A stretch of 64,000 nt of DNA. It comes from CAVQJU01 sp963729215. Lineage in GTDB: Bacteria > Acidobacteriota > Vicinamibacteria > Vicinamibacterales > CAVVIG01. The stretch spans positions 124,001-188,000 of the forward strand of contig CAVSND010000030.1 in NCBI GenBank assembly GCA_963729215.1, given 5' to 3'. The first letter of the stretch is position 1. Each line of letters starts with the position of its first letter. Shown piece by piece: positions 16,315-24,237 of the stretch. Made by a program: the position numbers and the translations under genes. The notes beneath the pieces were generated by a model. It had not been told where the DNA came from and did no database searches. It saw only the letters and a program-made list of their open reading frames with translations.

Positions 16315-17427
16315 TTACCTGGCCTGGACCACGACCACTCCCCACGGACCGCGGCCAAGCGGGATCCTCTTCGTCACCTGCTTCGTTTCAAGATCGACAA
16401 CGGACAGATCGTTGGACGGCCCGTTGGCGGTGTAAATCGTCTTGCCGTCTGGCGACAACGCGATGCCCCACGGCCGCTGACCCGCCTCAATCGACCCAAC
16501 CACTTTGTTCGTCGACGTGTCGAGGATGAACACCATCTTGCTGCGGCCGGTGGACACGTACAGATGCTTGCCGTCCTTCGCCATCGCGGTCCCCATCGGA
16601 CGGATGCCTTCACCGAGCGTGATGGTCTTCACGGTCGTCAGCCGCTTCGTGTCGATCATCGACAGCGTCCCGCCGGTCTCTGACGGCACGTACGCGCGCG
16701 ACCCGTCGGGGAGAAACGCAACGGAACGGGGACGCGGACCCACTTTCACAGACTTCAGGACCTTGCCTGCGGACAGATCCACGACGTAGACGGCTCCGTC
16801 CTCCTCGGACGTGACGTACACGTGGTTGCCGTCGGGATGAACCGTCACGCCCTCCGGCTCATCGCCTACTTTGAACATGTTCACCACCGCGCCGTCGGCG
16901 GTGTTGATGACGGTCAGCCGGGCCGCGTCTTCGTTGGCGACGAACAGGCGCGCGCCATCAGCGCTGAGTGCAACCTGCTCGGGATCCGGTCCGCTCATCA
17001 GGACGCGAACGAGCTTGCGCTTCGCGATGTCCACCACGCCGATGCCGTCCGCGCTGCGATCGGGGGGCGGCAGCGTCTTCTCGTCAATGCCGGGAGGCGC
17101 CGACGGTGAACCGCTCAGTGCGACATACAGCAGCGTGCCATCGGGGCTGGCCACGATGCCCCGCGGCCGTTTCCCCAGCTTGACCGTCCCCACCACGGCC
17201 TGCGTGGCCGCGTCGATAATCGAGAGCTCGCCCGATTGCTCGTTCGTGACATAGACGCCGATTGCTGGCGGCGGCCCTGGAGCGGGTTCGGCTGCGGCCG
17301 GCGCCGGCGACTGTGTGGCCGCAGGCTTTTGCGGCCCACCGCCGCACGCGGACACGGCCGCCGCGATCGCGACCGCGAGCAAACCGGTCGTTCCCAGCTG
17401 CCTCATCGGGGAAGTCGAGCGTTTCAT
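16315..17427 (-). CDS. YVTN-family beta-propeller lipoprotein
   Basis: The N-terminus is a lipoprotein signal with lipobox AVSACGGG (Cys near residue 28), followed by a Pro/Ala linker. Seven repeats follow with the propeller pattern IAxSPDGxxLYVxN: GIVASPDGTLLYVA, QVALSADGARLFVAN, GVTVHPDGNHVYVTS, SVAFLPDGSRAYVPS, GTAMAKDGKHLYVST and GIALSPDGKTIYTAN. Such proteins are anchored in the outer or inner membrane and often accompany PQQ or cytochrome systems. No catalytic function can be assigned. ATG 17427 is preferred over GTG 17433. The gene is convergent with the hydrolase, with a 10-bp gap. Confidence 0.88.
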   Translation of the reverse strand: MKRSTSPMRQLGTTGLLAVAIAAAVSACGGGPQKPAATQSPAPAAAEPAPGPPPAIGVYVTNEQSGELSIIDAATQAVVGTVKLGKRPRGIVASPDGTLLYVALSGSPSAPPGIDEKTLPPPDRSADGIGVVDIAKRKLVRVLMSGPDPEQVALSADGARLFVANEDAARLTVINTADGAVVNMFKVGDEPEGVTVHPDGNHVYVTSEEDGAVYVVDLSAGKVLKSVKVGPRPRSVAFLPDGSRAYVPSETGGTLSMIDTKRLTTVKTITLGEGIRPMGTAMAKDGKHLYVSTGRSKMVFILDTSTNKVVGSIEAGQRPWGIALSPDGKTIYTANGPSNDLSVVDLETKQVTKRIPLGRGPWGVVVVQAR

Positions 17428-17522
17428 GATCACAGGATGTTCTCCAGCCGTGTATTCTCCGGCGCGCGCGTTTGTTCACGAAATCTTTTCGAACGACCCA
17501 CGGTATAGAATCGCCGGACGCG

Positions 17523-18120
17523 ATGCCGAAGCCCGATTCTACTCTCGTCCTCCCGGCAATCCTCGATCTCGGGTCCGGCGACCCTGTGGAGGTCGTGGAG
17601 GTCGAAGCCGAGGTGCTCGCGCTGTTTGACGAATGCGGCGCGCCGCTGCTGCGGTACGTCGGGGCGTTCGGCGTCAGCGCTCACGACACGGAGGACGTTG
17701 TACAGGACGTGTTCCTCTCGCTGTTCAGGCACGTGCAGCTCGGCAGGCCCCGGACGAACCTTCGCGGCTGGCTGTTCAGGGTCGCGCACAACCTGGCGCT
17801 CAAGCATCGGCTGCGCACGAGGAAGCGGCACCTGACCGAGGGAACCGATGTGGCCGATCTCCCGGACCGCGCGGGAGGAGTCACGCGGACGGCCTCACGT
17901 CAACGCCAACCCCGAACAGCAGCTGGCCAGCCGGCAGCGTCAGCAGCGGCTGCTCGCCGTGTTTCGCGCGCTGCCCGAGCGGGACCGGCGATGCCTGTCG
18001 TTGCGGGCAGAAGGCCTCCGGTACAGGCAGATCGCCGACGCCCTCGGCATTTCGCTCGGGGCGGTGGCCAAGTCGCTGGCACGATCGATGACCCGAATGG
18101 TGAACGCCGATGAGCGTTGA
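17523..18120 (+). CDS. ECF-type RNA polymerase sigma factor (frameshifted)
   Basis: From ATG 17523 the first frame encodes sigma region 2: GAPLLRYVGAFGVSAHDTED, VVQDVFLSLFRHV, NLRGWLFRVAHNLALKHRLR. The region-4 helix-turn-helix is in the next frame: NPEQQLASRQRQQRLLAVF, LPERDRRCLSLRAEGLRYRQ, IADALGISLGAVAKSLARSM. The frames join between about 17865 and 17900 if one base is removed, most simply in the GGGAGG run. The last codons overlap the anti-sigma gene start at 18110 by 11 bp, the usual arrangement for an ECF sigma/anti-sigma pair. The shift is probably a sequence error. Confidence 0.8.
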
Positions 18121-18991
18121 CGCGACTCATCTCACCGACGAGCGCCTGCTGCTCCTGGTCGACGGCGAGCTTCAGCCCCGCCGCGCCGAGGCAGCCAGGC
18201 GTCATCTCCACGCCTGCGCCTCCTGCCGGACGCGCTTCGAACAGATCGAAGCCTCGGCCGCCGAATTCGGACACGCCTATCGCCAGGACCGGGCCGCACA
18301 GACTCCGAGCCCCGGACCCGTGCGCGACGCGCTCAGGGCCCAGCTGGCCGACATCGGACAACAGAGTCGGCCGGCGCCGTCGTGGGCCGTCGCCTGCGCG
18401 ATCCTTCTGGGAGTGGTGCTTGGTGTCGAGTTCCTGTCCAGCCGGAGCGGGCCGGCGACGGGACCCGGCGCACCTCACACCGGGGCCAAACCCATCGCGT
18501 ACCTGACGCCGGGTGCCACGCGCCGCGTGGCCGCCACTGACCTGTGCGCCATGAAGGGTGCGAGCACGCGCCGCATTTCTCCACAGCTGCGGCAGGCGGT
18601 CGTTCGCGACTACAGCATGGAGCGGGTGCCCGCGCACGACTACGAGCTCGACTACCTGATTACACCGGAGCTCGGCGGATCGGATGATCGCCGCAACCTG
18701 TGGCCCGAGCGCTACTCGTCCGACGTGTGGAATGCGCGCGTCAAAGACGAGCTCGAGCGCCTGCTGCCCAACCTCGTATGCGCCGGCACGCTGCCACTCG
18801 CGACCGCTCAACGCGACATGGCAACGGACTGGATCGCCGCCTACAAGAAATACTTCCACACCGACCGGCCGCTTCACACATACCCGCCACTGACGCTCGT
18901 CGACGCGGAAGACGACCGTGTGCCGGGCGTCATGCCCGATCTCGGTTCTCTCGAGCTGCCAACACCTCGACACGACTACACGCAACCGTAA
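18110..18991 (+). CDS. Zinc-finger anti-sigma factor with an extracytoplasmic HNH-like domain
   Basis: This 293-residue protein starts with a zf-HC2 anti-sigma domain (LLLLVDGELQPRRAEAAR, then RRHLHACASCRTRFEQ with HxxxCxxC). One membrane helix follows at about 98-115 (WAVACAILLGVVLGVEFLSS). The outer part, about 150-270, contains YLTPGATRR, a Cys in DLCAMKG, YELDYLITPELGGSDDRRNL, WPERY, KDELERLLPNLVCAG and ATDWIAAYKKYF. That segment matches a family of small secreted proteins of unknown function whose core resembles an HNH-type motif (usually ELDHL..ELGG..NLWPE). Here the usual His is Tyr. The anti-sigma role is well supported by the coupled sigma gene; the outer domain may be the sensor. 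Confidence 0.85.
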   Translation: MSVDATHLTDERLLLLVDGELQPRRAEAARRHLHACASCRTRFEQIEASAAEFGHAYRQDRAAQTPSPGPVRDALRAQLADIGQQSRPAPSWAVACAILLGVVLGVEFLSSRSGPATGPGAPHTGAKPIAYLTPGATRRVAATDLCAMKGASTRRISPQLRQAVVRDYSMERVPAHDYELDYLITPELGGSDDRRNLWPERYSSDVWNARVKDELERLLPNLVCAGTLPLATAQRDMATDWIAAYKKYFHTDRPLHTYPPLTLVDAEDDRVPGVMPDLGSLELPTPRHDYTQP

Positions 18992-19053
18992 TCACGAAGA
19001 CACGAAGATCACGAAAGACAAACAAATGTCTTCGTGTTCTTCGTGACTTCGCG
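18991..19053. repeat. Palindromic repeat element (element D)
   Basis: The left side repeats CACGAAGAT/CACGAAAGA and the right side its complement, GTCTTCGTG TTCTTCGTG ACTTCGCGA (9-bp period). About 10 bp of A-rich loop separates the arms. It lies between the convergent anti-sigma and LPMO-like genes and may also act as a bidirectional terminator. Confidence 0.75.
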
Positions 19054-19079
19054 AAGAGAAGAACCGGATCGAGTCGAGG

Positions 19080-19703
19080 CTACTTGCCGGCGGGCCAGCG
19101 CGCGTCGAGCGGGACTTTCGGGTCCGCGGTGATCTGCAGGTCCGCGCAGTGGTGGTAGTAGTAGCCGCCGTCCTTGTTGTAACCGTGCTCCGCCATGAAC
19201 TGCACGATCTGGAGCGTGCACTTGCTGCAGGTGATGTTGGGCAGCGTGACATCCGTCTCGAAGGGATCGGTCGGCTTGGTGGTGTGAACGAACAGACCGT
19301 CGGCGAGGACCGGCGATTTCGGCGCCTTGTCGATCGGTGCCGACACCGACCACGGGCCGCGCTCGGAGTCGCGCGTCACGGCCTCCGGGTCGGCGGGAAG
19401 CTCCGCGCGCGAGTTCACCGCGAGTGAGATGCGGTAGTGCCCCGGATGGAAGACGGTTTCCATCAGCTTCACGTGCAGCTTCGAATTGCCCTGCACCTTG
19501 CCGATGGCGTTGGTCGGCATGCCTGCATCGGCTGACGTGCCGCCGCACGGGCCCAGTTTCTGCGGATCGCCGAGGCGGTTCTCGACGAGCCACGAGGCAG
19601 GCTCCATCAGCGTGAAGTGCGCGTGGACCAGGGCAGGCGCGCCGATCGCCAGCGCGACGGCTGTCATCAGGCCGGTCATGAGGTGTCTCGTCAGGTGTTT
19701 CAT
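19080..19703 (-). CDS. Secreted polysaccharide-monooxygenase-like protein (SCE4755 type)
   Basis: The 207-residue precursor has a signal peptide ending PALVHA, and the next residue is His (HFTLMEPASWLVENRLGDPQ). An N-terminal His exposed by signal cleavage is the hallmark of the copper-binding histidine brace in lytic polysaccharide monooxygenases. Further features are GPCGG, FHPGHYRISLAV (a second candidate copper-ligand His), LPNITCSKCTLQIVQFM and YYYHHCADLQI, with Cys pairs likely forming disulfides. The whole matches the SCE4755-like family, whose activity is unproven. It diverges from a TonB receptor 64 bp away. Confidence 0.8.
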   Translation of the reverse strand: MKHLTRHLMTGLMTAVALAIGAPALVHAHFTLMEPASWLVENRLGDPQKLGPCGGTSADAGMPTNAIGKVQGNSKLHVKLMETVFHPGHYRISLAVNSRAELPADPEAVTRDSERGPWSVSAPIDKAPKSPVLADGLFVHTTKPTDPFETDVTLPNITCSKCTLQIVQFMAEHGYNKDGGYYYHHCADLQITADPKVPLDARWPAGK

Positions 19704-19767
19704 GCCGCCATGATACCACCCGGTATTTCACCGTGAACAAGAGGGCGGTTCCGGGAATCTTCTTCTG

Positions 19768-22272
19768 ATGCACCGTTCCTGCCGGGCCGCGATTCAGGCC
19801 CTCCTGCTGGCCTTTCCGGTCATGGCCGTGGCGCAAACGCCGGATGCTCAACCCCAGGCGCCGCCCGTGTTCAAGGTCGAAGTGATCGCGGCCACCCCGC
19901 TCCCCGGTGTCGCGCTGACACTCGACCAGATTCCGGCGCCGGTCCAGACCGCCTCCGACACCGACATCCTCGAGAGCGGTGCGCTCAACATCGCCGACTT
20001 CCTGGTTCGCCGCGTGAACGGCGTGTACGTGAACGAGATCCAGGGCAATCCGTTTCAACCCGACGTCAGCTATCGGGGGTACACGGCCTCGCCGCTGCTC
20101 GGGACTCCCCAGGGGCTCTCCGTCTACATGGACGGCGTGCGGCTCAACCAGCCGTTCGGAGACGTGGTGAGCTGGGATCTGATCCCACGCGTCGCCATCG
20201 GATCGATTGCGCTCATGCCAGGGTCCAACCCGCTGTTCGGCCTCAACACGCTCGGCGGCGCGCTGGCGATGCAGACCAAGAACGGCTTGACGAACGCGGG
20301 GACGACGGTCCAGGGCATCTACGGCTCGGACGAGCGCCGCGCGATCGAATTCGAACACGGCGGCTCGAAACCGTCGGGGCTCAACTGGTATGTCGCCGGC
20401 AACCTGTTCGCCGAGAGGGGCTGGCGCGACGACTCGCCGTCGGATGTCCGCCAGGTGTTCGGATCGGTCGGCTGGAAGGGTCAGAAAAACGAGCTGACAT
20501 TCACAACCGCCTACGCAAACAACTCGCTCACGGGCAACGGCCTGCAGGAGCAGCGCTTCCTCGAGCAGGACTACTCGAGCGTGTACACGAAGCCGGACGA
20601 CAACAAGAACTCAGGCACGTCCCTGAATTTCCTTGGACGACGGACGCTCCGCGATCACGTGACCCTGTCGGGGAACGTGTATTACCGCAACATCCGCACC
20701 AGCGGCGTGAATGGCGACCTCAACGAGGACTCGCTCGATCAGGCCGTCTATCAGCCGAGCCCGGCGGACCAGCGGGCCCTCGCCGCGGCCGGTTACACCG
20801 GCTTTCCGACGAGCGGCGCCAATGCTTCCAACACGCCGTTTCCGTACTGGCGCTGCATCGCGCAGGCGCTGCAGCAGGACGAGCCGGCTGAAAAATGTAA
20901 CGCGCTGATCAACTCGGCCCAGACCGACCAGCACAACTACGGCGGCGCGGGCCAGGTGATCGTCGCGGGCGCGCGCGGAGGCGTCCGCCACGAGCTGACG
21001 GCCGGCGGCGCGTACGACGGCAGCCGCGTCAGCTTCCAGCAATCCACGCAGCTCGGCTACCTGAACCCCGACCGAAGCGTGACGGGCGTGGACGCGTACG
21101 GTGACGGCGAGACGGGTGGAACCGTGGACGGCGAGCCGTTTGACACGCGCATCGACCTCGATGGACGCCTGCAGACGTGGAGCGCCTACGGCACGGACAC
21201 GCTGACGTTCGGCAGGTGGAACGTGGTGCTGTCCGGCCGCTATAACCGCACGGGCGTCCAGAATACGGATCGCCTCCGGTCCGGCATGCCTGGTTCGCTC
21301 GACGCTGATTACACGTTCGGCCGGTTCAACCCGGCCGCCGGCATCACGTTCAGCCCGTCACCGGCCCTCAACGTCTACGCAGGCTACAGCGAGGGCAGCC
21401 GTGCGCCGACGTCCATCGAGCTCGGCTGCGCGGACCCCGATCGGCCGTGCAAACTGCCAAACGCGATGGCGGGCGATCCGCCGCTCGACCAGGTCGTCAC
21501 CAGGACCATCGAGGCCGGTGTCCGCGGCGGCACGTCGCCCAACAGCCGCACACGCTGGACCCTCGGCTTCTTCACCGCTGAAAACGCCAACGACATCCTG
21601 TTCGTCTCATCGTCGCAATCCGGCTTCGGCTCTTTCAAGAATGTCGGCGATACGCGGAGGCAGGGCGTCGAGCTCAGTCTGAGCAGCCGCGTGCAGCGCG
21701 TGGTCTTCGGGGCAGGCTACACGTATCTCAATGCCACGTATCAGAGCGCTGGTACGTTCGGCGGCTCTGGCAACAGCACGAACGACACCGCGGAGGCGGG
21801 CGCACGAGGCCTCGACGGTGTCATCGAGGTGCGGCCGGGCGACAGGATCCCCATGGCGCCGGCCCATACGCTCAAGGCCTATGCCGAAATCGAAGCCTCT
21901 GCCCGCCTGTCGTTGAATCTCGATCTGGTCGCCGCGTCAGGCTCGTACGCGCGCGGCAATGAGAACAACCTGCACGAGCCCGACGGCACGTACTATCTTG
22001 GCCCCGGCGCCACGAGCGCTTACGGCGTCATGAACCTGGGCCTGCGCTATCGATTGGCGAAGCAACTGGAAGTGGTCGCGCAGATCAACAACCTCTTCGA
22101 CCACCACTACACGACCGCTTCGCAGCTGGGGCCGACGGGGTTTACGAGCACCGGCACCTTCATCGCGCGGCCGCTCCCCGCTATCGGCAGCGACTTCCCC
22201 GTCGTGCACGCGACATTCTACGCACCCGGCGCACCCACCACCGCCTGGGGGGGCCTGCGTCTCAGGCTTTAA
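19768..22272 (+). CDS. TonB-dependent outer membrane receptor
   Basis: This is an 834-residue protein with a signal peptide (LLLAFPVMAVAQ). The plug domain at about 45-170 contains PVQTASDTDILESGALNIAD, DVSYRGYTASPLLGTPQGLS, VYMDGVRLNQPFGDVVSWDL and PGSNPLFGLNTLGGAL, the classical plug signature. A beta-barrel follows to the C-terminus, including NLFDHHYTTASQLG, and ends LRLRL. It imports an unknown ligand using TonB energy. Its divergent neighbour is a putative copper monooxygenase, so copper or oligosaccharide uptake is possible but unproven. The gene ends at the left arm of a four-helix-bundle element. Confidence 0.92.
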   Translation: MHRSCRAAIQALLLAFPVMAVAQTPDAQPQAPPVFKVEVIAATPLPGVALTLDQIPAPVQTASDTDILESGALNIADFLVRRVNGVYVNEIQGNPFQPDVSYRGYTASPLLGTPQGLSVYMDGVRLNQPFGDVVSWDLIPRVAIGSIALMPGSNPLFGLNTLGGALAMQTKNGLTNAGTTVQGIYGSDERRAIEFEHGGSKPSGLNWYVAGNLFAERGWRDDSPSDVRQVFGSVGWKGQKNELTFTTAYANNSLTGNGLQEQRFLEQDYSSVYTKPDDNKNSGTSLNFLGRRTLRDHVTLSGNVYYRNIRTSGVNGDLNEDSLDQAVYQPSPADQRALAAAGYTGFPTSGANASNTPFPYWRCIAQALQQDEPAEKCNALINSAQTDQHNYGGAGQVIVAGARGGVRHELTAGGAYDGSRVSFQQSTQLGYLNPDRSVTGVDAYGDGETGGTVDGEPFDTRIDLDGRLQTWSAYGTDTLTFGRWNVVLSGRYNRTGVQNTDRLRSGMPGSLDADYTFGRFNPAAGITFSPSPALNVYAGYSEGSRAPTSIELGCADPDRPCKLPNAMAGDPPLDQVVTRTIEAGVRGGTSPNSRTRWTLGFFTAENANDILFVSSSQSGFGSFKNVGDTRRQGVELSLSSRVQRVVFGAGYTYLNATYQSAGTFGGSGNSTNDTAEAGARGLDGVIEVRPGDRIPMAPAHTLKAYAEIEASARLSLNLDLVAASGSYARGNENNLHEPDGTYYLGPGATSAYGVMNLGLRYRLAKQLEVVAQINNLFDHHYTTASQLGPTGFTSTGTFIARPLPAIGSDFPVVHATFYAPGAPTTAWGGLRLRL

Positions 22273-22273
22273 C

Positions 22274-22931
22274 TGTCCTTGGTACCTGGTTCTTCGTTCT
22301 TTGTCCGTCCTTGGTTCTTGGTTCTTGGTCCTTGGTCCTTGGTCCTTGGTCCTTGGTCCAGGCCGTGGTCCGTATGTCCGTCACGCTTGCTAGTTCATCG
22401 TCAGCCACTATCGCCGGCGTTTATTTTGCGACTGGCGGATCTCAAGGCTTGATTGCCATCGACGCAGCATCCTTGCAATGTGCTCGTTCGCTTCGACGAG
22501 CTCGGAGGTTTCTGAACCCGTTAGGTGTTTCCGCCCATCGGCCGCGTCGTCCGCGGCCTTCACCTCACCGTTCGAGGCAAACGCGTATCGCAAGAACTGC
22601 ATCGTCTCTTTATCGAGACTCGCAGAAATCCCTCGCTGATATTGAACATCACCGAGAGCGCCGCCGCATTCATCTGCGTCGACAGCGGCCGATCCTGCTG
22701 AAACGCATCCCGCAGAATAAGGGCGCCAACGCGATCGCATTGCAGCTTCGCGGCCTGCCACACCCGTAGGTCCTCGAATCGATAGACACCCATGCGCGGA
22801 TCGCTCGCACGGGGAATGCCAACATTAGGCTCGCAGACGAGCGGACCGAGACCGAGGACCAGGGACGGACCAGGACTAGGACGGACTCAGGACCTGGGAC
22901 GGACCAAGCACCAAGTCCCAAGTCCCAGGGA
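22274..22931. mobile_element. IVS-like element: inverted 7-bp repeat arms enclosing a four-helix-bundle gene (element E)
   Basis: The left arm (about 22274-22373) repeats GGTCCTT with a 7-bp period, with variants such as GGTTCTT. The right arm (about 22842-22931) carries degenerate complements, CCAAGTC CCAAGTC CCAGGG and GGACGGACCAGGACTAGG. The enclosed gene is on the minus strand. Read along its coding strand, the G/T-rich arm is again upstream and the A/C-rich arm downstream, as in element B. The element lies between convergent genes; the TAG stop at 22932-22934 adjoins the right arm. Confidence 0.6.
22408..22793 (-). CDS. Four-helix-bundle protein (IVS/S23 family), frameshifted
   Basis: The first frame gives MGVYRFEDLRVWQAAKLQ, ILRDAFQQDRPLSTQMNAAA and LSVMFNISEGF, the family's N-terminal two helices. 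The second frame, from about 22620 down to 22408, gives SLDKETMQFLRYAFASNGEV, LTGSETSELVEANEHIARML and RRWQSSLEIRQ, the last two helices. Joining them needs one added base near 22610-22625. It is the second member of this family in the window, but it belongs to a different subgroup from 13518-13922 (MQFLRYAFASNGEVKAA against FARFLDIARGSLTE). Whether the shift is real or a sequence error is unresolved. Confidence 0.8.
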
Positions 22932-23780
22932 CTAGTGGTGGTCGAGCGTCACGATGTGCGGCGCGTCGTGCTCGACGCACGGCGGGGCCTCGAGCAACGC
23001 GTCGCTCGCGCTGGTCGAGCGCTTCAACGATCGCGGCGTGATCGTCCAGGGCTTCGCCAGGACGCTGGGATCCTCGACGGTGGCGGTGTAGAAGATCGTG
23101 TCACCTTCGCGGCGAAGGCGCTCGACGACGTGCATCGCTTCGGTGTGGAAGTAGCCGTCGCTGCCGAGCCACGTGTCGTCGTTGAAGTTGGTGACGTCCA
23201 CGACGAGCGTGTCGCCCTCGAAGCGTCCGATCGAATCGCCCATGTATGAAGGGTCGGCGTCGGCGCGGTGCGGGCGGCCGTCGGTCGGAATCACGCGGAA
23301 CAGGTTCGATGCGCCGTAAAGAAAGACGACCTGGCCTGGCGTCTGGACGATCTGGGTTGGCGCTCCCATGCGCGGCACGCCCTGCGGCTTGCAGTAGAAC
23401 GCGGGATCCAGCACGCCCTGCTTGTCCGAAAGGTCCTTCACCTTCGCGACCCACTCCGGCTTGTACTCCGGCTTGTTCGGCGCGGCGGCGCGCGCGTCGA
23501 CCTGCCAGCGGTCGAGCCCCTTGAAGACATCGGTGCCCTCGGGGTTCACGCCCTTGAGCGGCAGCAGCCAGCGAACGGATTCGCCAGCCTTGACCGCTGG
23601 CGGCAGCGGCGCCACGCCCCAGATGCCGTTGAGATCGACCTTGCCATCGGCCGTCCGCGGTGTCACCGGCGCCGTCTGCGCGGCCGTGATGACGCCCGCG
23701 AAAAGCAGCGCGGCCCCCGTGAATGACGTCAGAGACGTGACTGACGTCGCCGAAGCCGCCGCCAGGATCATCTTACGCAT
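22932..23780 (-). CDS. Secreted protein of unknown function (GRFEGDTLVV family)
   Basis: This 282-residue protein has a signal peptide ending near ITAAQ. Recognisable blocks are TADGKVDLNGIWGVAPLPPA, DPAFYCKPQGVPRMGAPTQ, VFLYGASNLFRVIPTDGRPH, YMGDSIGRFEGDTLVVDVTN, GYFHTEAMHVVERLRREGD and AKPWTITPRSL. These blocks define a large family of exported proteins common in Acidobacteriota and some Proteobacteria; its function is not known. A longer paralogue lies at 37562-38588. The DUF6152 gene is 9 bp upstream and is likely in the same operon. Confidence 0.75.
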   Translation of the reverse strand: MRKMILAAASATSVTSLTSFTGAALLFAGVITAAQTAPVTPRTADGKVDLNGIWGVAPLPPAVKAGESVRWLLPLKGVNPEGTDVFKGLDRWQVDARAAAPNKPEYKPEWVAKVKDLSDKQGVLDPAFYCKPQGVPRMGAPTQIVQTPGQVVFLYGASNLFRVIPTDGRPHRADADPSYMGDSIGRFEGDTLVVDVTNFNDDTWLGSDGYFHTEAMHVVERLRREGDTIFYTATVEDPSVLAKPWTITPRSLKRSTSASDALLEAPPCVEHDAPHIVTLDHH

Positions 23781-23789
23781 GCCCTGCTC

Positions 23790-24191
23790 CTACTGCTTCG
23801 CCGCGTCGTCGCCCAGCCAGAGCTCGATGCTGTGGCCGTCGGCGAAGGTCATGCGGCGCATGAAGCCGAAATTCGAACCGTCCTTCGCGTGATACGCGAG
23901 CACGGTCACGGTCTGGCCCTGGCCGAAGCTCGAGCGCGTCACGCCGGCCCGCCGCGCGGCGGCCGGGCCGAGGCTGGACAGCGACCACGGCGTCACCTTG
24001 CCGCTCGCGTCCTTCACGTCGAGGTACACGTAGACGTGCGGGTTCACCCACTCGATCTTCGTTACGGTGCCTGCCAGCGTCACCGGCTTGTTGATGTCGA
24101 ACTCCGCGGCGAAGGAATGGTGCGCGGACATCGAGACGCCGCCCAGCAACATTCCAGCGAGTACCCACAGGCCAGCCCATCTGCCGTTCAT
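23790..24191 (-). CDS. DUF6152-family secreted protein
   Basis: This 133-residue precursor has a signal peptide followed by the family core AHHSFAAEFDINKPVTLAGT, VTKIEWVNPHVYVYLDV, TPWSLSSLGP and DGSNFGFMRRMTFADG. The short beta-rich fold is typical of DUF6152. The pairing with a GRFEGDTLVV-family gene recurs in this group of bacteria (from general knowledge). The role is unknown. An inverted repeat just upstream (24205-24228) separates it from the flavoprotein operon. Confidence 0.85.
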   Translation of the reverse strand: MNGRWAGLWVLAGMLLGGVSMSAHHSFAAEFDINKPVTLAGTVTKIEWVNPHVYVYLDVKDASGKVTPWSLSSLGPAAARRAGVTRSSFGQGQTVTVLAYHAKDGSNFGFMRRMTFADGHSIELWLGDDAAKQ

Positions 24192-24204
24192 ATCCTGCCT
24201 CCGC

Positions 24205-24228
24205 TTATCGGTTCATTATCGCCGATAA
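24205..24228. terminator. Possible stem-loop between operons
   Basis: Perfect 7-bp inverted repeat TTATCGG/CCGATAA with a 10-bp loop, between the stop of the flavoprotein gene (24238) and the start of the DUF6152 gene (24191). There is no strong T-tract. It could be a terminator or an operator for the downstream pair. Confidence 0.35.
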
Positions 24229-24237
24229 CAAGACCAG

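Noticed and set aside
17523..18120. 23S rRNA intervening sequence or rRNA gene near the four-helix genes
   Set aside because: No rRNA or tRNA sequence can be recognised anywhere in the window.
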